This document shows, piece after piece, positions 56,026-64,000 of a stretch of DNA of 64,000 nucleotides; within the stretch, counting starts at the first letter, position 1, and the number at the start of each line of letters is the position of its first letter. Made by a program: the position numbers and the translations under genes. Source of the DNA: AP-15 sp963738185. GTDB taxonomy: Bacteria > Pseudomonadota > Alphaproteobacteria > ATCC43930 > CGMCC-115725. The notes under the pieces were generated by a model. That model saw only the letters and a program-made list of their open reading frames with translations. It was not told the DNA's origin and ran no database searches. The stretch covers positions 2,542,001 through 2,606,000 of the forward strand of contig CAVTVA010000003.1 of NCBI GenBank assembly GCA_963738185.1. The letters are read 5' to 3'.

Positions 56026-56532
56026 GTGACCGGCGCTGCGCGCTGTGGCCGGCCGGGCATGGCCCGCGCCAGCCGGGGACGAGCGGCAGGGCGGCCAAGC
56101 CGGCTGAGGCTCGGGGTGATCGCCGCGTGGCTCGGCGTCATCGCGCTCGGCCTCGATGCGCTGGTCCCGGTTCATCTCGCCTTCGATCTCGCCGAAACTC
56201 TCGCCAGCGCCACTCATCAGGCCGAGGCTGCCGATTATCGTTTGAGCCGGCACGATCCGACCCGGCGGCTGCTGGCGCTGTTGACCGGGCATCGCGACGG
56301 CGACGGCCATCCCGGCGACAACTCCGATAATCACGGCAAGGACCACCACCGCGAATGCGCGGTCTGCGGGTCGCTCGGCACCCTCGCCGGCTTCGCCCCG
56401 GCCGCGTCCGTCCCGCTGTCGGCGCCGCTGCGCATCAAAGCTCCGATCCTGCTTGCGGCGGCCGAGAGCGCGCCGCGCGCAGCACCTGCGGTTGCCTACC
56501 GTTCCCGCGCTCCCCCCAATCACATCGGCTGA
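56026..56532 (+). CDS. DUF2946-like membrane protein of a copper cluster
   Basis: 168 residues (GTG 56026; ATG 56059 is an alternative). A hydrophobic segment near residue 30-48 (LGVIAAWLGVIALGLDALVP) is followed by a His/Asp-rich stretch and HHRECAVCG, a CxxC with adjacent histidines, then a C-terminal hydrophobic part and YRSRAPP, the characteristic ending of DUF2946 proteins. Such genes often sit beside copper uptake or resistance genes, as here, so a role in copper handling is plausible. Confidence 0.65.
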   Translation: MTGAARCGRPGMARASRGRAAGRPSRLRLGVIAAWLGVIALGLDALVPVHLAFDLAETLASATHQAEAADYRLSRHDPTRRLLALLTGHRDGDGHPGDNSDNHGKDHHRECAVCGSLGTLAGFAPAASVPLSAPLRIKAPILLAAAESAPRAAPAVAYRSRAPPNHIG

Positions 56533-56608
56533 CCCGACCACCTAGCCGAACTTGCCGGAGCCGCATCGCGGCGTCCGGCGGCATGCGATTTTTAGGGGAG
56601 CACAAACC

Positions 56609-57521
56609 ATGCAGCGCATAGTTTGCGGCGGCTTTGCCGCTGCGGCCGTGGCGGCTCTGCTGCCGGGCGCCGACGCAATGGCGCACGGCTTTGCCGGGGA
56701 CCGCTTTTTTCCGGCGACGATCCTGACGGACGACCCGTTTGTCGCCGCCGAAGCCTCGCTGCCGACCATCGCCGTCAACCCGACCCAGAGCGACGGCTCG
56801 CGCGAGCTCGATGTCGGGCCGGATCTGTCGATGCTGATTACCCCCAGATGGGATTTCACCATCGGCAGCGACTGGCAGCATATTCGTTCACCGGGCCTGC
56901 CGACCGTCACCGGTTGGGGAGGGCTCAATACCGGAACGCAATATCAGCTGTTTATCAACGCGCCGCACGAGGCGATGGCGCTCGCTGGGCTCAATGTGAA
57001 CTGGGCGAATACAGGCAGTCGGGCGGTGGGCGCGCCTGATTTTACGACGCTCTCGCCCACCATCGACTTCGGCAAAGGCTTTGGCGATCTGCCCGAACTC
57101 GCTCCCTTGGCTGCGGCCATTCGCGCTGACCGGAAATCTCAGCTTTGACTTTCCGACGAAGACCCAAAGCATGGGGATTCTCAACCCGGACGTCTTCAAT
57201 TACGGCTTTGCGATCGAATACAGCATTCCATATCTGCAAGGCGAAGTCAGGGACATCGGTCTTGGGGCGCCTTTCAACCGCATGATCCCGCTGGTGGAAT
57301 TCGCGCTGAGCTCGCCGTTCAACCGCGGCTACGGCGGGGCGACGACCGGCACGGTGCAGCCCGGGGTGATCTGGGCCGGACAGTATTTCCAGGTTGGCGC
57401 CGAGATGATCATCCCGACCAACCGCCTGTCGGGGCACGGCATCGGCGGCATCGTTCAGCTGCATTTCTATCTCGATGACCTGTTCCCGAACGGCATCGGC
57501 CGGCCGATTTCGCGATGGTGA
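56609..57521 (+). CDS. Exported membrane-barrel-like protein of the copper cluster (one frameshift)
   Basis: About 303 residues. It starts with a signal peptide (MQRIVCGGFAAAAVAALLPG, cleavage near AMAHG), preceded by AGGGGAG. The mature part reads FAGDRFFPATILTDDPFVAA, ITPRWDFTIGSDWQ and TQYQLFINAPHEAMALAGLN, then one frame over WLRPFALTGNLSFDFP, EYSIPYLQGEVRDIGLGAPF, NRMIPLVEFALSSPFNRG and VQLHFYLDDLFPNGIGRP. Alternating strands suggest an outer-membrane barrel. The frame breaks at about 57098, where one base less gives DLPDSLPWLRPFA. A conserved unnamed partner of copC; function unknown. It overlaps copC by seven bases. Confidence 0.65.
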
Positions 57522-57892
57522 GGCAGCGGATGTTCGCGACCGGGGCGGTCTTCGCCATCGCCGTCGCTCTGCAGGCTGCAACCGCCGAAGCGCATGCCTT
57601 TCTCGACCATGCGAGCCCGGCAGTCGGCAGTGCTGTGCCGAGCGCGCCCGCGGTTGTGACGATGTGGTTCACCCAGCAGCTCGAGCCGGCTTTCACTACG
57701 GCGACGGTGACCGACAAATCGGGCAAACCGGTCGATGCCGGCCCGGCTCAGATCGATCCGAAAGACCCGACCAAGCTGCAGGTGCGGCTCAAGCCATTGC
57801 CGCCGGGCACCTACACCGTCACTTGGCATGCCCTCTCCGTCGACACCCATACGACGCAAGGGCACTTCACGTTCGAGGTCGGCGGCGGATGA
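57515..57892 (+). CDS. copC: Copper-binding protein CopC
   Basis: 125-residue periplasmic copper carrier. The signal peptide (to about residue 26, TAEAHA) is followed by the mature N-terminal His that ligates Cu(II) in AHAFLDHASPAVGSAVPSAP. The C-terminal copper motif is TWHALSVDTHTTQGHFTFEV (His and Asp ligands). The Met-rich Cu(I) site of pseudomonad CopC is absent. Followed 43 bases later by copD. Confidence 0.92.
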   Translation: MVRQRMFATGAVFAIAVALQAATAEAHAFLDHASPAVGSAVPSAPAVVTMWFTQQLEPAFTTATVTDKSGKPVDAGPAQIDPKDPTKLQVRLKPLPPGTYTVTWHALSVDTHTTQGHFTFEVGGG

Positions 57893-57935
57893 GCGTTTCG
57901 GATCGGCCGCAGGAAGCAAGTAGAGGCAAGGCGTG

Positions 57936-59898
57936 ATGGAGGATTTCCTGGTCGCGGCGCGCGCGATTCATTACGCCTCGACAATATCGTTGGCCGGGGT
58001 CTTCACCTTCCTCTGCTTGATCGCCGCGCCCCGCTCGGCGCCGCGGTTCGACCGGCGGCTGTCGCAGCTCGCCTGGGCGAGCCTGCTGCTGGCGCTGGTC
58101 TCGGGGGCTGGATGGCTCTTGGTGCTGGCGGCGCAGCTGAGCGGCAAACCGCTCGGCGCAGTCGTGCCGCAGGGCGTCGTCGCCGTTGTGCTGACCCGCA
58201 CCCGGTTCGGGCAGATTTGGCTCGGCCGCCTTGGCGTGGCCGTCCTGGTGGCGATCTGCCTTTTTGCACGGGGCCGCTCACGAGCGCCGGGGTGGCGCTG
58301 GGCCGGGTTGGCGCTCGCCGCCGGCATGCTCGGCAGCCTGGCCTGGGCGGGTCACGGCGGCGCCACACCGGGCCGGCCGGGCGAACTCCACCTCGCCGCC
58401 GACATCCTCCATCTGCTCGCTGCCGGCGCCTGGCTCGGCTCGCTGATCCCATTGGCGCTGTTTTTGGCCGAGACGCGGCGGAGCGGCGATCCCGACCGTC
58501 CGGCGCCGGCGCGGCAGGCGGTGCGCCGCTTTTCGCTGCTGGCGGCGGTCGAGCGTCGCGATCCTGTTCGCCGCCGGCCTGGTCAACACCTGGTTTCTCG
58601 CCGGCACGCTCCCGGCGCTGATCGGCACCCTCTACGGCCGGCTGCTGCTGGCAAAGGTCGCGGTCTTCGCGACGATGGTGACAATCGGCGCGGTCAACCT
58701 GCTGCGGATGGCGCCGCGCCTAGCCCCGTTCGGCGGCAACACGCCTCCGACCCGATGGAATGCGGCGGTCGATCACCTGCGCCGCAATGCCGTGGGCGAG
58801 GCTGGGCTTGGTCTGGTCGTCCTCGCGATCGTCGGCCTCCTCGGCATCCTGCCGCCGGGGTTGCACACCGAGCCCGGCTGGCCGCTGCCGTTCCGCTTCG
58901 AATTGCGCGCGCTCGCCGCCCCGGCGAAAATCGTGCTGGCGATCCTCGCTGTGCTGGCCGCGGCAAGCCTCGTCGCGGCGGTCGCCACCGCCGCCGCCGG
59001 GCGTTACCGCCGCATGACCATCGCCTGGTGCGGGTTTGCCCTAAGTCTTGGGCTCGGCTGCGTGGCGTTGCGGCCGGCGCTCGAGCCCGCCTATCCGACC
59101 AGCTTTTATGCCCCGGCCGAACCCTACGCCGCAGCTTCGGTCGAGCGCGGCGCAAAGTTTTACGCGGCAAACTGCGCGCTGTGCCACGGCGCCGACGGCC
59201 GCGGCGACGGCCCCGCTGCCGCCGGGCTGACGGTGCGCCCGGCTGATCTGACTGCGCCGCACCTTTTCGCGCACACCCCGGGCGATCTCTTCTGGTGGGT
59301 CAGCCACGGCCGCGCCAACGGCGTCATGCCCGGTTTTGCCGCGGTGATGAGCCCGGCCGAGCGCTGGGACACGATCAATTTTGTCCGCGCCCGCGCCGCC
59401 GGCGTGCTGTCGCGCCGTCTCGGCCCGCAGGTCGCGAGCGCCGCCACCGCGCCAGTCCCCGATTTCGCCTTCGAGGCCGACGTCGGGCAGCAGACCTTGG
59501 GGGGCGTGCTGCAAAAGGGTCCGATGCTGCTCGCGCTGTTTTCTCAGCCTTACGCGCCGACTCGCCTCGCGCAACTGGCAGCGATGCGCAAGCGGCTCGC
59601 AACCGCGCTGCGCATTGTCGCCGTCGATCTCGGCCCCCGCTCACGGTCCGGCGAGGCTGAAGCCCCTCCGCCGCTCGCCGGCGTCTCCGCCGAGGTGGCG
59701 GCGACCCTCTCGCTGTTCCGCGCTCCCGCGGACGGCGGTGAGACCCTGTTGCTGCTGGACCGAGCCGGCGATCCGCGCGCCCGCTGGACCCGCAGCGGAC
59801 CCGCCGCTCTACCCGACGCCGCGACCCTCCTCGCCGATGCCGCCCTGGTCGCCCGGTTCCCAGCGGCGGCCGCGAGCCATGCCGGCCACGCGCATTGA
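57936..59898 (+). CDS. copD: CopD-type copper membrane protein fused to cytochrome c and thioredoxin-like domain (one frameshift)
   Basis: About 654 residues. The N-terminal 400 are polytopic and CopD-like: AARAIHYASTISLAGVFTFL, HLAADILHLLAAGAWLGSLI and GLVNTWFLAGTLPALIGTLY. A cytochrome c domain follows with heme motif NCALCHGADGRGDGPAAAGL (CxxCH near 59168-59182) and axial Met in NGVMPGFAAVMSPAERWDTI. The C-terminal 150 residues (FAFEADVGQQTLGGVLQK) look thioredoxin-like without CxxC and end in His-rich HAGHAH. The frame breaks at about 58550, where removing one G restores AAVSVAILFAAG. The fusion suggests copper import coupled to redox chemistry (inference). Confidence 0.8.
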
Positions 59899-59958
59899 GC
59901 AGATGTCGGCGAAGCGCCGCGCCCGAGGGCGCCGGTAGCCGGCCTGTTGGGCGCGCCG

Positions 59959-60726
59959 CTAAGCCTCGGCCGCGAGCCGGGCGAGCAGCGCCGCGGCGGC
60001 GGCGGCTTCGGCCGCGCGTTTCGACGAACCAGCGCCGGGGGCGGCCTCTGCGTCGGCCACGCTCGCCGTTACCGTAAACAGCGGCGCATGGTCGGGGCCG
60101 CTGGTCGCGACCAGCTGGTAGGACGGCAGCCCGAGGCCGCGGGCCTGCGCCCACTCCTGCAAGGCCGTTTTCGGGTCGCGCGGCGGTGCCGACGCCTCGC
60201 CGATCAGCGGCTCCCACAGCCGGCGGATAAACCCGGTCGCCGCGGTGATGCCGCCGTCGAGATAGATCGCGGCGATCACCGCTTCGCAGGCATCGGCGAG
60301 GATGCCCGGATTGGCGGCCGCACCGGCCGCCGCCTCGGCGCGCGACAGCACCAGATGGCGGCCCAGCCCGATCGTGCGCGCGACCTGCGCCAGGGTGTCG
60401 CGGCGCACCAGCTGGGTCAGCCGCCGGGTCAACAGCCCCTCCGGCTCGTCGGCAAAGCGCTGCCACAACAGATCGGCGATCACCAGCCCGAGCACCCGGT
60501 CGCCGAGAAACTCGAGCCGGTCATAGCCGCGCCGCGCCGGCTTGCGGCGACGGCCGCGCTGGCGCTCCGGAACCAAGGCGCTCGGATGGGTCAGCGCCTC
60601 GGCCAACAGCTCGGGCCGCGCAAAATCGTGGCCGAGCTGGCGCGCGAAATCGTCGCAATCCTGCTCCTGATCGTTCGCGGCGAGGGGGTCACGGCCCGGC
60701 CCGGCCGCCTCACACTCGCCGCCCAT
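59959..60726 (-). CDS. rnc: Ribonuclease III
   Basis: 255 residues. The catalytic motif is YDRLEFLGDRVLGLVIADLL and the second acidic site DACEAVIAAIYLDGGITAA; the C-terminal double-stranded-RNA-binding domain ends in SSKRAAEAAAAAALLARL. It processes rRNA precursors and structured mRNAs. ATG 60726 lies three bases after the lepB stop. The usual downstream era gene is absent here; a convergent copper cluster follows instead. Confidence 0.95.
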   Translation of the reverse strand: MGGECEAAGPGRDPLAANDQEQDCDDFARQLGHDFARPELLAEALTHPSALVPERQRGRRRKPARRGYDRLEFLGDRVLGLVIADLLWQRFADEPEGLLTRRLTQLVRRDTLAQVARTIGLGRHLVLSRAEAAAGAAANPGILADACEAVIAAIYLDGGITAATGFIRRLWEPLIGEASAPPRDPKTALQEWAQARGLGLPSYQLVATSGPDHAPLFTVTASVADAEAAPGAGSSKRAAEAAAAAALLARLAAEA

Positions 60727-60728
60727 CG

Positions 60729-61499
60729 CTAGTCGATGCCGGTGAAGAGCCGGTTGTAGCGGATCGCGAACGGCCACTTCCAGAATTCCCAGATGCGCGC
60801 CGACCCATTCGTCGAGAAAAAGATGAATTGCGCCTTGCCGATCAGGTTTTCCGCCGGCACATATCCGACCGCAGACAGCACGCGGCTGTCTTCCGAATTG
60901 TCGCGGTTATCACCCATCATAAAATAGTCGCCCGGCGGCACATGATAGACCTGAGTGTTGTCGAGCGGACCATTGTTGCCGATCTTGATGATCGGATGGG
61001 TGCGCCCATTCGGCAGCTGCTCGATATATTGCTGCATCGGAATGACCGCGCCGTCGCCTTCCTGGTAAAGATAATCCTCGATGCGCTTGCGCGGCACCTC
61101 CTTGCCGTTCAGGTAAAGCTCGCCCTGTCTCATCTGCACCGTGTCGCCGGGCAGGCCGATGACCCGCTTTATGTAGTCCGTTGTTTCGTCGGTCGGCAAT
61201 TTGAAGACCACGACATCGCCGCGCTCGGGCGGGTGAAAGAAGATTTGCCCGGAGAACAGCGGCAATCCGAACGGCAATGAGAACCGACTATACCCATAAG
61301 AAAATTTCGAAACAAACAGGTAATCTCCGACCAGAAGGGTCGGTATCATCGACCCTGACGGAATATTGAACGGCTCATAGGCCACCGTACGCACCACCAA
61401 AGCGATCAGGACGGCATAAACGACCGTTTTTATTGTCTCGACCACACCCCCCCGCGAGCTTCTTTTGGTTATCACCTTGCGTGCGGAATTAGATTTCAT
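60729..61499 (-). CDS. lepB: Signal peptidase I
   Basis: 256-residue inner-membrane protease that removes signal peptides. One N-terminal membrane anchor (VVETIKTVVYAVLIALVVRT) is followed by the catalytic serine in EPFNIPSGSMIPTLLVGDYL, the lysine in TDYIKRVIGLPGDTVQMRQG, and the GDYFMMGDNRDNSEDSR box. ATG 61499 gives the basic cytoplasmic start MKSNSARKVITKRSS. It forms a pair with rnc. Confidence 0.97.
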   Translation of the reverse strand: MKSNSARKVITKRSSRGGVVETIKTVVYAVLIALVVRTVAYEPFNIPSGSMIPTLLVGDYLFVSKFSYGYSRFSLPFGLPLFSGQIFFHPPERGDVVVFKLPTDETTDYIKRVIGLPGDTVQMRQGELYLNGKEVPRKRIEDYLYQEGDGAVIPMQQYIEQLPNGRTHPIIKIGNNGPLDNTQVYHVPPGDYFMMGDNRDNSEDSRVLSAVGYVPAENLIGKAQFIFFSTNGSARIWEFWKWPFAIRYNRLFTGID

Positions 61500-61651
61500 G
61501 ACATGCCCGGCCCTGCCCGAATGGTCGCCGATCAAGCCAACCACGCAGCGCTAAGTCAAGCGCGCTTCGGCCGGCCAACGGCGCGAACGCTGTGCGTAGG
61601 CCAGGGAGGTTCAGCCGATCGCGACTGGCTGCGGCCGGCGCGGTCCGCGCC

Positions 61652-63787
61652 TCACCCGCGCGCCCGCTCGACCGAGTTGATGACCGGGTTGGCGCGCAAC
61701 GCGGCGATGATCGTCGTCAGATGCTTTACGTCGGCCACCTCGATATCGAGCATGATCTCGAAGAAATCCGACGAGCGGTTGGTGATCTTCAGATTGCTGA
61801 TGTTGCCGCCCTGCTTGCCGATCACCGTCGTCAGGCTGCCCAGATTGCCGGGCTCGTTGGCGATCATGACGTTGAGCCGGCCGACATGGATCGCATCGGC
61901 CTCGCTGCTGCTCCAGGCGACGTCGAGCCAGCGCTCCGGCGTGTCGGCGAAATTTTCCAGGGTCTCGCAATCGATCGTGTGGATCGTCACCCCCTTGCCG
62001 GTGGTCACGATGCCGACGATGCGGTCGCCGGGCAGCGGATGGCAGCAGCCGGCGAAATGCAATGCCATGCCGGGGATCAGCCCGCGGATGGCCACCGCGG
62101 TGTCGTTGTGCCCGATTTTGCGCCGCGCGCGCGCCAAGGAGACGATCTTGGCCTTGCTTTCCTGCTGCTGTGGAAAGGCCGCGTTGATCACCGCCCGCCC
62201 GGTGGCCAGCCCTTGGCCGACCGCGACATAGAGGTCCTCGACCGCCGGGCAGTTGAAGGTCTTCAGCACCCCTTCGAGCGGCCGTTCTGAAAATTCGCGG
62301 CCCTCCTGGCGAAACGCCTTTTGCACGATCGCCTTGCCAAGATCGAGGTATTGAGCGCGCTGCTGGGTCCGAATAAAGCGGCGGATGCGGGCGCGCGCTC
62401 TGCCGGTGACGACAAAGCGTTCCCAGGTCGGCGACGGCCGCTGCGCCTTTGAGGTGACGATCTCAACCTGATCGCCGTTGCCGAGCTGGCTGCGCAATGG
62501 CACGAGCCGGCCGTTGATCTTGGCTCCGACGCAGGTGTCGCCGATCTCCGAATGCACCGCATAGGCAAAATCGACAGCGGTGGCGCCGCGCGGCAAGGCG
62601 ATCAGGTCGCCCTTTGGCGTAAAGGCGAAGACCTGGTCCTGAAACATCTCGAGCTTGGTGTGCTCGAGAAACTCCTCCGGGCCCGAGGCATGATCGAGGA
62701 TGTCGAGCAGCTCGCGCAACCATTGGTATTGTCGGCCCTCGGTCCGGCCCGCATCTTGCTTGTAGCTCCAATGCGCGGCGACGCCGAATTCGGCGACCTC
62801 GTGCATCTCGCCGGTGCGGATCTGGACTTCGATGCGCTGCTGCTCGGGGCCGATGATGCCGGTGTGCAGCGAGCGGTAATTGTTCGGTTTTGGCGTCGAG
62901 ATGTAGTCTTTGAAACGGCCGGGGACCACATGATATGCCGAATGGATTAGGCCGAGCGCGTGATAGCATTGGCCGATGTCGCCGACCAGCACGCGGAACG
63001 CCATGATGTCCGACAGCTGCTCGAAGGCGACATTTTTGCGCTGCATCTTGCGCCAGATCGAATAGGGCGATTTTTCGCGGCCCGAAACCGCGGCCTCGAG
63101 ACCGCCCTCGGCGAGCTTGCGCTCGAGCTCGGCCAGGATGCGCGGCACGACAACGGCACCCTTGTCGCGCAGAAAGTCGAGACGCGACAGGATGCTGCTG
63201 CGCACATCGGAGTACAGCTCGGCGAAGGCCAGATCCTCGAGCTGGTCCTTCATCCGATGCATGCCGAGCCGTTCGGCCAGCGGCGCGTAGATGTCCATCG
63301 TCTCGCGCGCGATCCGCCGGCGCTTGTCGTCGCTCCTGATGAAATGCAGGGTCTGCATGTTGTGCAGACGGTCGGCGAGCTTGACCAGCAGAACCCGAAT
63401 GTCCGCCGACATCGCCAGCACCAGCTTGCGGAAATTCTCCGCTTGCTTCGTCTGATCGGATTGCAGCTCGATCCGCGACAGCTTGGTCACGCCATCGACC
63501 AGGCGGGCGATTTCGGGGCCGAACACGCGCTCGACATCGTCGAGGGTGGCGACGGTGTCCTCGACCGTGTCGTGCAGCAGGCCGGTCACGATCGAGGCGC
63601 TGTCGAGCTTCATCTGGGCGAGGATGCCGGCGACCTCGACCGGATGGGAGAAATAAGGGTCGCCCGAGGCGCGCAACTGCGCGCCGTGCGCCTTCATCGA
63701 ATACACGTAGGCGCGGTTCAGCGCGTCTTCGTCGGCGTTCGGATCGTACGATCGGACCAGCTCGACCAGCTCGAATTGCCGCATCAT
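61652..63787 (-). CDS. rsh: Bifunctional (p)ppGpp synthetase/hydrolase, RelA/SpoT family
   Basis: 711 residues. The HD hydrolase domain has PYFSHPVEVAGILAQMKLDS and VTGLLHDTVEDTVAT. The synthetase domain has QLSDIMAFRVLVGDIGQCYH and FKDYISTPKPNNYRSLHTGI. The TGS domain starts at FTPKGDLIALPRGATAVDFA, and the C-terminal ACT domain is around EPGNLGSLTTVIGKQGGNIS. It controls the stringent response. The start follows family length; an upstream reading adds 35 residues. It lies downstream of rpoZ on the same strand, the standard alphaproteobacterial pair. Confidence 0.96.
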   Translation of the reverse strand: MMRQFELVELVRSYDPNADEDALNRAYVYSMKAHGAQLRASGDPYFSHPVEVAGILAQMKLDSASIVTGLLHDTVEDTVATLDDVERVFGPEIARLVDGVTKLSRIELQSDQTKQAENFRKLVLAMSADIRVLLVKLADRLHNMQTLHFIRSDDKRRRIARETMDIYAPLAERLGMHRMKDQLEDLAFAELYSDVRSSILSRLDFLRDKGAVVVPRILAELERKLAEGGLEAAVSGREKSPYSIWRKMQRKNVAFEQLSDIMAFRVLVGDIGQCYHALGLIHSAYHVVPGRFKDYISTPKPNNYRSLHTGIIGPEQQRIEVQIRTGEMHEVAEFGVAAHWSYKQDAGRTEGRQYQWLRELLDILDHASGPEEFLEHTKLEMFQDQVFAFTPKGDLIALPRGATAVDFAYAVHSEIGDTCVGAKINGRLVPLRSQLGNGDQVEIVTSKAQRPSPTWERFVVTGRARARIRRFIRTQQRAQYLDLGKAIVQKAFRQEGREFSERPLEGVLKTFNCPAVEDLYVAVGQGLATGRAVINAAFPQQQESKAKIVSLARARRKIGHNDTAVAIRGLIPGMALHFAGCCHPLPGDRIVGIVTTGKGVTIHTIDCETLENFADTPERWLDVAWSSSEADAIHVGRLNVMIANEPGNLGSLTTVIGKQGGNISNLKITNRSSDFFEIMLDIEVADVKHLTTIIAALRANPVINSVERARG

Positions 63788-63901
63788 GACGCGGGCCTCG
63801 CCGTCTGGTCGGCGCGCCACGCCCACAGGCCCGGCGGCTGCGACGACCTCGCCGCGATCATCCTCGGCCCCGGCGGCCGAAATGTGGCGCAAGCCGGGCG
63901 T

Positions 63902-64000
63902 TTAGAGTTCCTCGTCGTCGTCGGGCAAATCGCCAGCCGCGATGTCGGCGCCCGCAATACCGGCGCCGGCGATGCCGTCCTCCCCCTCTTCCGCCTCGGC
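63902..64000 (-). CDS. rpoZ: RNA polymerase omega subunit (C-terminal end)
   Basis: The last 32 codons of a gene running off the window, ending DLPDDDEEL then stop, with an acidic AEAEEGEDG stretch before it. This acidic tail is typical of alphaproteobacterial omega, and its position directly upstream of rsh supports the call. The conserved core of the subunit is outside the window. Confidence 0.75.
   Translation of the reverse strand, partial: AEAEEGEDGIAGAGIAGADIAAGDLPDDDEEL

Overview
This is a GC-rich alphaproteobacterial chromosome segment. The gene order clpP-clpX-lon-hup-tRNAs-nuoA..N-birA-coaX-rnj-mce, the rpoZ-rsh and lepB-rnc pairs and the hopanoid genes all fit a Rhodospirillales-like lineage. 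I cannot place it to genus from sequence alone.

Layout. 1-4230 is a hopanoid-modification block: hpnH (cut by the window edge), ispH, hpnI and hpnJ, ending in an IS630-type transposase scrap where hpnK might be expected. 4.5-18.2 kb is accessory and mosaic. It holds a very large secreted protein, an exosortase-A-type O-glycosylation ligase, a lipoprotein, a decayed MFS fragment, a YdcF/SDR pair, an RlmM-like methyltransferase, an AT-richer secreted protein, and a methyltransferase/GT2 pair facing a GT87-like membrane glycosyltransferase. 18.2-24.9 kb is a co-oriented minus-strand block. It runs from two small precursor peptides with tryptophan-x-asparagine repeats, through a GrrM-type radical SAM/SPASM maturase, a secreted 262-residue protein, a lytic transglycosylase and a GerW/YtfJ-like protein, to a two-subunit molybdenum hydroxylase. 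The peptide part is a triceptide-type (cyclophane) RiPP locus and is the most interesting system in the window.

25.1-44.2 kb carries tag, mce, rnj, coaX, birA and the complete 14-gene respiratory complex I operon (nuoA-N). 44.3-51.8 kb carries three tRNAs, HU, Lon, ClpX, ClpP and trigger factor. 52-55 kb holds malonyl-CoA decarboxylase and the bifunctional NAD(P)HX repair enzyme. 55-60 kb holds tRNA-His, small orphan genes and a copper-handling cluster (DUF2946-like, a membrane-barrel-like protein, CopC, and a CopD-cytochrome c fusion). 60-64 kb carries rnc, lepB, the bifunctional (p)ppGpp enzyme gene and the end of rpoZ.

More than a dozen genes, including nuoN, nuoM, nuoF, nuoC and rnj, are interrupted by apparent one-base indels that leave both halves well conserved. 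This pattern looks more like residual assembly indels than gene decay. I annotated such genes over their full extent and noted each break. Several dispersed palindromic repeats also occur, three of them inside the nuo operon.
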